From assembly GCF_009720385.1 (NCBI RefSeq), contig NZ_WARX01000001.1, positions 62,001 to 126,000 on the forward strand: a stretch of 64,000 nt of DNA. The letters run 5' to 3'. This document shows, in pieces, positions 49,777 through 60,473 of this stretch; the stretch's first letter is position 1; every line of letters starts with the position of its first letter. The stretch comes from Catellatospora vulcania (GTDB taxonomy: Bacteria; Actinomycetota; Actinomycetes; Mycobacteriales; Micromonosporaceae). The position numbers were made by a program, and so were the translations under genes. The notes under the pieces are model-generated. The model saw only the letters and a program-made list of their open reading frames with translations. It was not told the DNA's origin and searched no databases.

Positions 49777-50235
49777 CTAGCCGAAGATGGGTGGGCGGCA
49801 GGGGTCTTTGACGGCGCCGGAGATGAGGTTGTCGCCCTCGGTGTCCTTGCGGGAGGTGCGGGACCAGTCGACCACGGTGCGGAAGGTGCCGGAGCGGCAG
49901 CTGATGGTCAGGTCCTTGGTCTGATACTTGAGCTCGGCGGCGTAGGTGGCCTTGCCTTTGAGGGTGTGTGTGCGGGAGGCCACACTGCGCCATACGTCAC
50001 CGTCGCGGCGCTCAAGTTTGATCTTCAAGACGAGCTTCTCGGCGCCCGGCGTGGCGCAGCGGTAGCGGACGCTCCCGGCGAAGTTGTCCCGGTCCTCGTC
50101 GGCCTTCGGACCATCGACGATGACCGTGCAGTGCACTGGCTTGGTCGATTCCTTGTCGTCGTTGCCCCGCGGCTCACAACCGCTGCTCAACGCTGTGAGC
50201 AGTACGAAAACTACGGGTATCGTGAGCTTGCGCAT
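49777..50235 (-). CDS. Small lipoprotein of unknown function
   Basis: The 152-residue product has a lipoprotein signal; the lipobox LSSG-C places the acylated Cys at residue 20. The mature part is beta-rich with four further Cys (VHCTV, RYRCAT, ISCRSG, DPCRPP), enough for two disulfides. I do not recognise a family. The gene is on the opposite strand inside the atp locus, between atpI and atpZ, and it is less GC-rich than its neighbours. Confidence 0.65.
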   Translation of the reverse strand: MRKLTIPVVFVLLTALSSGCEPRGNDDKESTKPVHCTVIVDGPKADEDRDNFAGSVRYRCATPGAEKLVLKIKLERRDGDVWRSVASRTHTLKGKATYAAELKYQTKDLTISCRSGTFRTVVDWSRTSRKDTEGDNLISGAVKDPCRPPIFG

Positions 50236-50401
50236 CGCCGCACCGCCGTGGGGGAGAACGGAAGGGTTCTCTCCATCTCAGCGGTTCGACGCGGTTAAAT
50301 CAACATCGATCTCATTGTGATGGAAGATGACGCAGCGCCGACCTGGTGATGAACATCGCTCGCGTACGGGGGGTGCGTCGGCCGCTGCAGGGGGTGGCTG
50401 A

Positions 50402-50407
50402 TATTGT
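50402..50407 (+). promoter_or_regulatory. -10 box before atpZ-atpB operon
   Basis: TATTGT lies 10 nt before the atpZ ATG, giving a very short leader. It is the likely main promoter of the ATP synthase operon. Confidence 0.5.
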
Positions 50408-50417
50408 TCGCCCCGTC

Positions 50418-50633
50418 ATGGCCGATGACCAGCCTCCGAAGCGCCCTCACGCAGAGGGCGCCGATGCGGGTTGGGCGGCCATCGGGTATCTCCTCGGCGG
50501 AATGATGGTCTGGGGAGGGGTCGGGTGGCTCATCGATAAGTGGCTGGGACTCCCCAACGTCGGGCTGTTGATCGGTTTGATCGGCGGCGCGGCCGCCGGG
50601 GTCTATCTGACCGTGAAAAGACTGGACGGGTGA
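50418..50633 (+). CDS. AtpZ/AtpI-family membrane protein
   Basis: The 71-residue protein has two transmembrane segments (IGYLLGGMMVWGGVGWLI and VGLLIGLIGGAAAGVYL) joined by a short DKWLGLPN loop, the AtpZ pattern. In other bacteria AtpZ forms a complex with AtpI that supports ion handling or ring assembly. The ATG after the -10 box is preferred over a 24-codon longer frame. The stop lies 28 bp before atpB. Confidence 0.8.
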   Translation: MADDQPPKRPHAEGADAGWAAIGYLLGGMMVWGGVGWLIDKWLGLPNVGLLIGLIGGAAAGVYLTVKRLDG

Positions 50634-50661
50634 CCGTGCCCGATCGACGGAGGATGACAGG

Positions 50662-51462
50662 TTGATTACGCAGCCGGGTTTCCTTGCCTCGGAGTTTCCT
50701 CCTGGCGTGGATGTCTTCGACTACAAGTCCCTGATCCCGTCGCTCGAAGACAGCATGTGGGGCGGGGCGTTCACGAAGCTGAGCCTCCTGGTCTGGATGG
50801 CGGTCGCCATCGTGATCATCTTCTTCCTGGTGACGTACCGCAACCCCACGCTGGTGCCGACCAAGAAGCAGTGGCTCGCCGAGTCCGTCTACGGCGTGGT
50901 GCGCAACAACATCGCCACCGACATCATCGGCCCGCAGGGCGTGCGCTTCGCGCCGTACCTGGCGACGATCTTCTGCTTCGTCTTCGTGACGAACCTGTGG
51001 AGCATCGTGCCGTTCGCGCAGATCTCGCCGAACTCGCACCTGGCCTTCCCGGTCGTGCTCGCCGTGCTCACCTGGTTCGTCTACATCGGCCTGGGCATCA
51101 AGAAGCACGGCGTGCTGGGCTACCTCAAGCACTCCACGGTGCAGCCGGGCGTGCCGTGGTGGGTGCACCCGATCCTGGTTCCGATCGAGTTCCTCTCGAA
51201 CCTGATCCTGCGCCCGATCACGCTGGCCGTCCGTCTCTTCGCGAACATGTTCGCCGGCCACATGATCCTGCTGGTGTTCACCCTCGGTGGCGTGGCGCTG
51301 TGGAACGCGGGCCCGCTGCTGCTCAAGCCCGCCGCGTTCGGCAGCTGGGCGTTCGCCATCGTGATGACGCTGTTCGAGCTGTTCATCCTGAGCCTGCAGG
51401 CGTACGTGTTCACCCTGCTCTCGGCGACGTACTTCCAGAGCTCGATCGCCGACGAGCACTGA
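50662..51462 (+). CDS. atpB: ATP synthase F0 subunit a
   Basis: The 266-residue membrane subunit forms the proton half-channels beside the c-ring. The essential Arg is in LRPITLAVRLFANMFAGH (spaced by family consensus) in the fourth conserved helix. TTG is the start: GGAGG lies 8 nt upstream and the nearby ATG reads into a stop after three codons. The gap to atpE is 138 bp and contains no further gene. Confidence 0.96.
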   Translation: MITQPGFLASEFPPGVDVFDYKSLIPSLEDSMWGGAFTKLSLLVWMAVAIVIIFFLVTYRNPTLVPTKKQWLAESVYGVVRNNIATDIIGPQGVRFAPYLATIFCFVFVTNLWSIVPFAQISPNSHLAFPVVLAVLTWFVYIGLGIKKHGVLGYLKHSTVQPGVPWWVHPILVPIEFLSNLILRPITLAVRLFANMFAGHMILLVFTLGGVALWNAGPLLLKPAAFGSWAFAIVMTLFELFILSLQAYVFTLLSATYFQSSIADEH

Positions 51463-51600
51463 GTTCCGGCGCACCGAGACACTCGCGCCCCTCCGGCGCG
51501 ACACACCCTGGCTTTTCGATCCACAACTGAAGATCGTTCATACCTGTAACCAAAAAACGTGCGCGTGACTGGCACGCGTCCTACTCAGGAGGAAACCAAC

Positions 51601-51807
51601 ATGACCGGCAGCCTTAACGTCATCGGCTACGGCATCGCCGCGCTGGGCCCGGGTATCGGCGTGGGTCTGGTCTTCGCCGCCTACATCCAGGCGACCGCCC
51701 GTCAGCCCGAGAGCGCCGGCCTGACCCGCACCTACATGTTCATGGGCTTCGCCGTTGTCGAGGCGCTCGCCCTGCTGGGCCTCGTGCTCGCGTTCGCCCT
51801 CAGCTAA
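51601..51807 (+). CDS. atpE: ATP synthase F0 subunit c
   Basis: The 68-residue hairpin has two transmembrane helices; Glu54 in GFAVVEALALLG is the proton carrier. The polar loop ARQPES contacts the central stalk. AGGAGG before the ATG is the strongest ribosome binding site in the operon, as expected for the multi-copy subunit. GxGxG packing motifs (GPGIGVGL) are present in helix 1. Confidence 0.97.
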   Translation: MTGSLNVIGYGIAALGPGIGVGLVFAAYIQATARQPESAGLTRTYMFMGFAVVEALALLGLVLAFALS

Positions 51808-51880
51808 GCCGGGTCCCGAGCGCCGAGACGATCCGGTGACCGGTCCACGACGACCGGTCACCGCCGAAGGGGAGTGACCT

Positions 51881-52432
51881 ATGTACATCGCACAAGAGGC
51901 GCCTGGCGCGCCCGCGGAGCACGCGGAATACAACGTGCTCGGCGTGCCGCTGGCCGAGGTGATCGTCGGCCTCATCGCTTTCGGCGTCCTGCTGTTCGTG
52001 CTGACCAAGTTCGTGTTCCCGCGTATGGAGAGCATGTTCCAGCAGCGCGTCGAGGCCATCGAGGGTGGACTCGTCAAGGCGGAGAAGGCTCAGGCCGAGG
52101 CCGCCGCCCTGCTGTCGCAGTACAAGGCGCAGCTGGCCGAGGCTCGCACGGAGGCCGCGCGCATCCGTGACGAGGCCCGTGCCGACGCCGAGGGCATCCG
52201 TGCCGACGTGCTGGGCAAGGCTCGCGAGGAGTCCGACCGCATCATCGCGGCCGGTCGCGAGCAGCTGGCCGGCGAGCGGGCGAGCATCGTCCGTGAGCTG
52301 CGCGGCGAGATGGGCGCGCTGGCGGTCAGCCTGGCCGGCAAGATCGTTGGCGAGTCGCTGGAGGACGAGGCCCGTCGTCGTGGCACCGTCGAGCGCGCGC
52401 TCGCGGACCTCGAGAGCGCCGGAGCCCGCTGA
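51881..52432 (+). CDS. atpF: ATP synthase F0 subunit b
   Basis: The 183-residue peripheral-stalk subunit has one transmembrane helix near residues 25-45 and a long Ala/Glu/Arg coiled-coil to its end. It anchors F1 through subunit delta. The stop TGA overlaps the atpH start (TGATG). Confidence 0.95.
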   Translation: MYIAQEAPGAPAEHAEYNVLGVPLAEVIVGLIAFGVLLFVLTKFVFPRMESMFQQRVEAIEGGLVKAEKAQAEAAALLSQYKAQLAEARTEAARIRDEARADAEGIRADVLGKAREESDRIIAAGREQLAGERASIVRELRGEMGALAVSLAGKIVGESLEDEARRRGTVERALADLESAGAR

Positions 52433-53253
52433 TGCAGGCGGCAAGCCGAGAGTCGTACGCCGCTGCGCGGGCGGCGCTGGAGGCCTCCGCAGGAGGCGCC
52501 GGTGCCGCCGCCACGGCGGTGACGGCGCAGGAGCTGCTGTCCTTCGCGGACCTGCTGGGCCGCGAGCCGCGGCTGCGCCGCGCGCTGTCCGACCCCTCCC
52601 GTCCGGGCGAGCAGCGCGGCGAGCTTGCCGCGAGCCTGCTGCAGGGCAAGGTCGGCCAGGGTGCCATCGACCTCGTCAAGGTGCTCGCGTCGGGCCGCTG
52701 GTCGGCCGCGTCGGAGCTGCTGGAGGCCGCTGAGCGGCTCGGTGTCGACGCCCTGCTGGCCTCGGCCGAGCAGTCCGGCGACCTGAACGAGGTCGAGGAC
52801 GAGCTGTTCCGCTTCGGGCAGATCGTCGACGGCGACCCGCAGCTGGCCGCCACGATCGGCGAGTTCGTCGTGCCGGTGGCGCGCCGGGCCGAGCTGGTCC
52901 GGGGCCTGCTGCAGGGCAAGGCGAAGCCGGTGACGGTGACGCTGGCGGAGCTGGCGGTGCGGGGCTTCGGCGGCCGCTCGTTCGGCAACGGCATCACCCG
53001 CCTGGTGGAGCTGGCCGCGGAGCGCCGCGAGGCGCAGGTCGCCTACGTCACGGTCGCGGAGTCGCTGACCGAGGCGGAGGAGGCCCGGCTGGCCTCGTCC
53101 CTGTCCGCCATCTACGGCCGTCAGGTCTCGGTGAAGGTAACCGTCGACCCCGCGGTGCTGGGTGGGCTGCGCGTGCAGGTCGGCAGCGACCTCTACGACG
53201 GCACCATCGCACGGCGGCTGGCCGCAGTCCGCAACGCGCTCGCCGGAAAGTGA
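52432..53253 (+). CDS. atpH: ATP synthase F1 subunit delta
   Basis: The 273-residue protein is longer than the E. coli subunit (177) because actinobacterial delta has an extra N-terminal helical part. The C-terminal region ending LGGLRVQVGSDLYDGTIARRL is the family signature. It links F1 to the peripheral stalk. Start and stop overlap atpF by one base; a gap of 128 bp follows before atpA. Confidence 0.95.
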   Translation: MQAASRESYAAARAALEASAGGAGAAATAVTAQELLSFADLLGREPRLRRALSDPSRPGEQRGELAASLLQGKVGQGAIDLVKVLASGRWSAASELLEAAERLGVDALLASAEQSGDLNEVEDELFRFGQIVDGDPQLAATIGEFVVPVARRAELVRGLLQGKAKPVTVTLAELAVRGFGGRSFGNGITRLVELAAERREAQVAYVTVAESLTEAEEARLASSLSAIYGRQVSVKVTVDPAVLGGLRVQVGSDLYDGTIARRLAAVRNALAGK

Positions 53254-53381
53254 GCGCCGGAGGGCCGGCTGACGCCTGGATGCGCCGCTTGAGCGGTGGC
53301 GCGCCGGGACGAACCGCACTCCGTGAGAACCGCAACCGAACCTGACTTTTGACAGTCACGACACCCGTTAGGAAGCTGAGG

Positions 53382-55013
53382 ATGGCCGAGCTGACCATCT
53401 CGTCCGAGGAGATCCGTGGAGCGCTTGAGCGTTTCGTCTCCTCGTACGCGCCCGAGATCTCCCGCGAGGAGGTCGGCGTCGTCACCGAGGCCGGTGACGG
53501 CATCGCCAAGGTGGAGGGTCTCCCCTCGACCATGGCCAACGAGCTGCTGGAGTTCGCGGACGGCACCCTGGGTGTCGCGCTGAACCTCGACGTCCGCGAG
53601 ATCGGTGTCGTCGTTCTGGGTGCCTTCGAGGGCATCGAGGAGGGCCAGCCGGTCAAGCGCACCGGCCGGGTTCTCTCCGTGCCGGTGGGCGACAAGTTCC
53701 TGGGCCGCGTGGTGAACCCGCTGGGTGCGCCGATCGACGGCCTGGGCGAGATCGCCAACGAGGGCTTCCGTGAGCTGGAGCTGCAGGCCCCGAACGTGAT
53801 GGTCCGCAAGTCGGTGCACGAGCCCCTGGCGACCGGCATCAAGGCCATCGACGCGATGACCCCGATCGGCCGTGGCCAGCGTCAGCTGATCATCGGTGAC
53901 CGCAAGACCGGCAAGACCTCGGTCGCGCTGGACGCGATCATCAACCAGCGTGACAACTGGAAGTCCGGCGACCCGGTCAAGCAGGTGCGCTGCATCTACG
54001 TGGCCATCGGTCAGAAGGCCTCCACCATCGCGTCGGTCAAGGGCACGCTCGAGGCGGCGGGCGCGATGGAGTACACCACCATCGTCGCGTCGCCGGCCTC
54101 GGACCCGGCCGGCTTCAAGTACCTGTCGCCGTACGCCGGCTCGGCCATCGGCCAGCACTGGATGTACGCCGGCAAGCACGTTCTGATCGTCTTCGACGAC
54201 CTGAGCAAGCAGGCCGAGGCCTACCGTGCCGTGTCGCTGCTGCTGCGCCGCCCGCCGGGCCGTGAGGCCTACCCGGGTGACGTCTTCTACCTGCACTCGC
54301 GTCTGCTGGAGCGCTGCGCGAAGCTGTCGGACGAGCTGGGCGCGGGCTCGATGACCGGTCTGCCGATCATCGAGACGAAGGCCGGCGACATCTCGGCGTT
54401 CATCCCGACCAACGTCATCTCCATCACCGACGGGCAGATCTTCCTCGAGGAGTCCCTGTTCAACTCGGGTGTGCGTCCGGCCATCAACGTCGGCACGTCG
54501 GTCTCCCGGGTCGGTGGCTCGGCGCAGACCAAGCCGATGCGCAAGGTCTCCGGCCGCCTGCGTCTGGACCTGGCCCAGTACCGCGAGCTGGAGTCGTTCG
54601 CGGCTTTCGCCTCGGACCTGGACAAGACCTCGCTGGCCCAGCTGGAGAAGGGCGGCCGGCTGGTCGAGCTGCTCAAGCAGCAGAACTTCTCGCCGTACCC
54701 GATGGAGGAGCAGGCCGTCTCGATCTGGTCCGGCACCGAGGGCAAGCTCGACGACATCCCGATCTCCGACGTGCGCCGCTTCGAGGCCGAGTTCCTGCAG
54801 CACCTGCGCAGCTCGCACAGCGACGTGCTGAAGACGATCGCGTCCGGCACCTGGGACGACGACGTCGCAGCCAAGCTCGACACCCTGATCACCGAGTTCA
54901 AGAAGGGCTTCCTGCCCGTCGAGGACCAGGCGATCGTGGACGTCGACGCCGACGCGCTCGAGGGCGACGAGAAGACCGAGACCGTCACCCGCATCGTGGC
55001 TGAGAAGAAGTAG
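53382..55013 (+). CDS. atpA: ATP synthase F1 subunit alpha
   Basis: The 543-residue regulatory nucleotide-binding subunit has Walker A GDRKTGKT (Lys178). Other conserved blocks are RQLIIGDR and the arginine-finger region near [11 protein letters not shown]-terminal extension beyond the E. coli end ([18 protein letters not shown]) is typical of actinobacteria. AGGA precedes the ATG; the 11-codon longer frame was rejected. Confidence 0.97.
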   Translation: MAELTISSEEIRGALERFVSSYAPEISREEVGVVTEAGDGIAKVEGLPSTMANELLEFADGTLGVALNLDVREIGVVVLGAFEGIEEGQPVKRTGRVLSVPVGDKFLGRVVNPLGAPIDGLGEIANEGFRELELQAPNVMVRKSVHEPLATGIKAIDAMTPIGRGQRQLIIGDRKTGKTSVALDAIINQRDNWKSGDPVKQVRCIYVAIGQKASTIASVKGTLEAAGAMEYTTIVASPASDPAGFKYLSPYAGSAIGQHWMYAGKHVLIVFDDLSKQAEAYRAVSLLLRRPPGREAYPGDVFYLHSRLLERCAKLSDELGAGSMTGLPIIETKAGDISAFIPTNVISITDGQIFLEESLFNSGVRPAINVGTSVSRVGGSAQTKPMRKVSGRLRLDLAQYRELESFAAFASDLDKTSLAQLEKGGRLVELLKQQNFSPYPMEEQAVSIWSGTEGKLDDIPISDVRRFEAEFLQHLRSSHSDVLKTIASGTWDDDVAAKLDTLITEFKKGFLPVEDQAIVDVDADALEGDEKTETVTRIVAEKK

Positions 55014-55015
55014 CC

Positions 55016-57378
<2,363 letters not shown>

Positions 57379-57388
57379 GTCGGTTCCG

Positions 57389-57428
57389 CGAAAAGAGGCC
57401 CCTCCCCACCGGGAGGGGCCTCTTTTCG
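57389..57428 (+). terminator. Strong terminator after atpD
   Basis: An 18-bp stem CGAAAAGAGGCCCCTCCC with a CACC loop ends in a T-run (CCTCTTTTCG). It has the classical form and would separate atpD from the LCP gene and atpC. Confidence 0.92.
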
Positions 57429-57469
57429 TCATGAGGAGCCTTCGTCGCATCTGCCTCGTTAGCCACATC

Positions 57470-58711
57470 ATGGTGGCGAAACGGTGGCGTGCCGCGGCGC
57501 GCTGGGCGCGCTGGAGTGTGCTCGCGGGTACGGCCCTGATGATGCTGAGCGGCGCGTCCCTGGTCACCGTGGACCGTGTGCTCGCGCGCTACGAAGGCGC
57601 GATCCACAAGGACGACCTCTTCGGCGACGAGTCGGGCCGAGCGGCGCCGCCCCGCCCGGAGGACATCAAGGGGCCGCTGAACATCCTGCTGGCGGGCATC
57701 GACCCGCGGCACGACGACCCGTTCTGGATCCCGCGGGCCGACTCGGTCCTGGTCATGCACATCCCCGCCGGCCTCGACCGCGGCTACCTGTTCTCGCTGC
57801 CCCGGGACCTGCTGGTGGCCATCCCGCCGTTCCCCAAGGCCGGCTACGGCGGCAACCCCGCGGACAAGCTCGCGCACGCGATGTACTTCGGCTCGATGGT
57901 GCCCGGCGACCGGCGCGCCAACCACGCCCAGGGCTTCGAGTTGCTGGCCGCGACGGTCAGCCAGTACACCGGGATCCCGCGCTTCGACGCGGGGGCGATC
58001 ATCGACTTCAGCGGGTTCAAGGACGTCATCGACGCGCTCGGCGGGATCGACATGACGGTCGACGAGCGGGTCGCCTCGATCCACCTGGAGCCCGACGGCG
58101 ACCCCCGGGACCGCGGCGCGAGCAGCACCGGCTACGTGGGCGAGCAGATGGTCTACGAGCCCGGCCTGCGCCACTTCAAGGGCTGGCAGGCACTGGACTA
58201 CGCCCGGCAGCGCTACGTCACCGGCGGCGACTACGCCCGCCAGCGACACCAGCAGCAACTGGTCCGCGCCATGATCTCCAAGGCGTTCAGCGACGACGTG
58301 CTGACCGACCCGCTGAAGATGGACTCGGTGCTGCGCGCGGCCGGGCAGTCGCTCACCTTCAGCGGCCGCGGGCACGGCGTGATCGACTGGGCCTTCGCGC
58401 TGCAGGACCTGCGCCCGAGCACCGTGCACATGGTGAAGCTGGCCGGCGGCGGGGTGGGCCGCTACGTCGTAGACAAGGGCAAGGGCGACGACGAGGGCGA
58501 CGGCGGCGACGACGGGGATGACGGCGGCGACGACGGGGACGACGGCGACGACGACAAGAAGGACGACAAGAAGAAGAAGTCCAAGCCCAAGATGAAGTAC
58601 CAGTACCAGGGAGAGCAGCTGGACGCGTATTCCCGCCAGTTCCTCGCCTCGGTCGCCGCAGGCTCGGTCGAGAACTTCGTGGCGTTCCATCCCGAAATGC
58701 TGGGTAAGTGA
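57470..58711 (+). CDS. LytR-CpsA-Psr (LCP) family glycopolymer ligase
   Basis: The 413-residue protein has an N-terminal transmembrane anchor (residues 15-37) and an exported LCP domain. NILLAGIDPRH, RADSVLVMHI and FSLPRDLLV carry the conserved Asp and Arg residues that bind pyrophosphate lipid. It attaches wall teichoic acid- or arabinogalactan-like polymers to peptidoglycan. About residues 336-375 form an Asp/Gly-rich then Lys-rich insert, unusual for the family. ATG 57470 is preferred; a longer start would begin in the terminator. It separates atpD from atpC. Confidence 0.85.
   Translation: MVAKRWRAAARWARWSVLAGTALMMLSGASLVTVDRVLARYEGAIHKDDLFGDESGRAAPPRPEDIKGPLNILLAGIDPRHDDPFWIPRADSVLVMHIPAGLDRGYLFSLPRDLLVAIPPFPKAGYGGNPADKLAHAMYFGSMVPGDRRANHAQGFELLAATVSQYTGIPRFDAGAIIDFSGFKDVIDALGGIDMTVDERVASIHLEPDGDPRDRGASSTGYVGEQMVYEPGLRHFKGWQALDYARQRYVTGGDYARQRHQQQLVRAMISKAFSDDVLTDPLKMDSVLRAAGQSLTFSGRGHGVIDWAFALQDLRPSTVHMVKLAGGGVGRYVVDKGKGDDEGDGGDDGDDGGDDGDDGDDDKKDDKKKKSKPKMKYQYQGEQLDAYSRQFLASVAAGSVENFVAFHPEMLGK
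58499..58540 (+). repeat. 21-bp tandem repeat inside the LCP gene
   Basis: Two near-identical copies of a 21-bp unit starting GACGGCGGCGACGACGGGGA encode the DGGDDGD blocks of the acidic insert. It is in frame, so copy number could vary without frameshift. Confidence 0.75.
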
Positions 58712-58808
58712 GAGTGGCCCGCAGCTCACACTGACCGGTCCTGGTGGGGACCGCTGATCACCGGCGGTTAGACTCGCTGCACCAATCTTGCACACCTGAG
58801 GAGTCATC

Positions 58809-59093
58809 GTGGCCAAGCTGCTCCAGGTCGAGCTCGTCGCCGTCGAGGAGAAGGTCTGGTCCGGGGAGGCCGAGATGGTCATCGCCCGCACCACCGAGGG
58901 CGAGCTGGGCGTGCTGCCCAGTCACGCGCCGCTGCTCGGCCAGCTGGCCAACCCCGGCGGGGTGCGCATCATCCTCCCCGGCGGCGAGGAGAAGGCCTAC
59001 GAGGTCTTCGGCGGCTTCCTGTCGGTGACGACCGAGGGCGTGACGGTGCTCGCGGAGAACGCGACCCCGGTCGCCCCGGCCGCCCGCCACTGA
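58809..59093 (+). CDS. atpC: ATP synthase F1 subunit epsilon, short form
   Basis: The 94-residue protein carries the N-terminal beta-sandwich (LLQVELVAVEEKVWSGEAEMV, spaced; TTEGELGVLPSHAPLL; GGFLSVTTEGVTVLAE) that binds gamma and the c-ring. It ends there: the C-terminal helical hairpin that inhibits ATP hydrolysis in longer forms (about 120-140 residues) is missing. GAGGAG before the GTG is a good ribosome binding site. It has its own gap of 97 bp after the LCP gene and precedes the DUF2550 gene. Confidence 0.93.
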   Translation: MAKLLQVELVAVEEKVWSGEAEMVIARTTEGELGVLPSHAPLLGQLANPGGVRIILPGGEEKAYEVFGGFLSVTTEGVTVLAENATPVAPAARH

Positions 59094-59115
59094 GCGACCA
59101 GCGCCCCCGACGACG

Positions 59116-59538
59116 ATGAGGTCGCTGCTGGAAGTAGTCGCCATCGGCCTCGTCGTCCTGCTCGCCCTGCTGGCGGGCCTCTTCGTGCGCCGCGAGGTGT
59201 TCGCGCGCGGCCACGGCACCGTCGAGCTCTACCTCCGGCTGCGGCAGACGGCCGGAGGGCGCGGCTGGGCTCCCGGGTTCGCCCAGTTCCGCGGCGACGA
59301 CCTGCGCTGGTACCGGATGTTCAGCCTGTCTCCGCGCCCCCGCCGCACGCTCTCGCGCCGCGATCTCAAGGTGATCGCCCGGCGGGCGCCCAGCGAGGAG
59401 GAGGCGGTGCTGGTGCCCGCCGACTGGGTGGTGCTGCAGTGCGCCGACTCGCGAACCCAGGTGGAGATCGCGATGCCCCTGCACACCGTCACCGGCTTCC
59501 TCTCCTGGCTCGAAGCCGCCGCCCCCTACTCCACGTAG
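59116..59538 (+). CDS. DUF2550 membrane protein
   Basis: The 140-residue protein has one N-terminal transmembrane helix (EVVAIGLVVLLALLAGLFV) and a basic, beta-rich domain with RWYRMFSLSPRPRRTLSRRD and a C-terminal MPLHTVTGFLSWLE. DUF2550 proteins follow atpC throughout the actinobacteria; the function is unknown. It starts 22 bp after atpC and is surely cotranscribed. Confidence 0.9.
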   Translation: MRSLLEVVAIGLVVLLALLAGLFVRREVFARGHGTVELYLRLRQTAGGRGWAPGFAQFRGDDLRWYRMFSLSPRPRRTLSRRDLKVIARRAPSEEEAVLVPADWVVLQCADSRTQVEIAMPLHTVTGFLSWLEAAAPYST

Positions 59539-59557
59539 CGAGCCCCGCAGCCGCCCG

Positions 59558-60352
59558 TCAGGGCGCGGGCAGGCGGCGATAGCGGTGCAGGGCGAGCGGG
59601 ATCGCCGCCAGCAGCGCCGCGGCGACCCAGGCCAGAGCCAGGGGGTACGCCGAGACCGGGTCTGCCGCGGAGGTGGCCGGTTCGTTGCCCCACAGCAGGC
59701 GCAGCGCCGTGACGACCGCGGAGACGGGGTTCGCCTCGGCGAGCGGGCGCAGCCACGGCGGCATGGTGTCCTCAGGCGCCAGCACGTTCGACACGAACGT
59801 CACCGGGACCAGGCACACCAGCACGGCGGTCCGGGCCGCGCGGGGCGTGCGTAGGGACAGCCCCACGAGCACGGACAGCCACGCGACGGCGTACCCGAAG
59901 GTCAGGACCAGCAGGAAGCCCGCCGCGGCCGCAGCGGGGCCGCTGTGGACACGCCATCCCGCGATCACCCCCGTCGCCGCCGCGACGGCCGCTGTCATCG
60001 AGATCCGGACCAGATCCGACACGGTACGCCCGAACAGCACCGCGCTCGGCGGCACGGGCAGCGTGCGGAACCGGTCGAGCATGCCCCGGTGCACGTCGCG
60101 CGCGACGTCGACGGCGGCCAGCCCCGCGGTGATCGCCACCGCCTGCACGAGCAGGCCCGGGGTCAGGAATCCGGGATAGGAGGCGACGCCCGGTACCCCG
60201 ATCACACCGCTCAGGACCACCCCGAACAGCAGCATGAACAGCACGGGCTGCAGCAGCGGCAGCGCCAGCAGCCGCGGCTCACGCCGACCGCGCAGCAGCC
60301 CGCGCCGGGCCGTGACCCAGGCGTCCTGCGCCGCCGCCGCGAACTCGCTCAT
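59558..60352 (-). CDS. ABC-2 permease (DrrB-like)
   Basis: The 264-residue membrane protein has six transmembrane segments and the ABC-2 signature near DVHRGMLDRFRTLPVPPSAVL, followed by EANPVSAVVTALR in the last loop. It pairs with the DrrA-like ATPase gene 121 bp upstream. The ATG at 60352 is preferred; a longer frame would read through repeat A5. Drug or lipid export is the family role. Confidence 0.85.
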   Translation of the reverse strand: MSEFAAAAQDAWVTARRGLLRGRREPRLLALPLLQPVLFMLLFGVVLSGVIGVPGVASYPGFLTPGLLVQAVAITAGLAAVDVARDVHRGMLDRFRTLPVPPSAVLFGRTVSDLVRISMTAAVAAATGVIAGWRVHSGPAAAAAGFLLVLTFGYAVAWLSVLVGLSLRTPRAARTAVLVCLVPVTFVSNVLAPEDTMPPWLRPLAEANPVSAVVTALRLLWGNEPATSAADPVSAYPLALAWVAAALLAAIPLALHRYRRLPAP

Positions 60353-60420
60353 GGCTTCACCACGCCGCGCCCGGCGACCGCGCGGGGAACCACCACGGCT
60401 CGCCCACCCGGTCGCTGGTC

Positions 60421-60470
60421 GGGAAGGGCGCCTTCTACAACACATGGCGATGTCAAGGCGCCCTTCCTTT
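60421..60470. repeat. Intergenic palindromic element, family A, copy A5
   Basis: Arms GGGAAGGGCGCCTTC and AAGGCGCCCTTCCTT with the ATGGCGATG loop. It lies between the ATPase and permease genes of one operon and may lower permease expression. Confidence 0.9.
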
Positions 60471-60473
60471 CGC

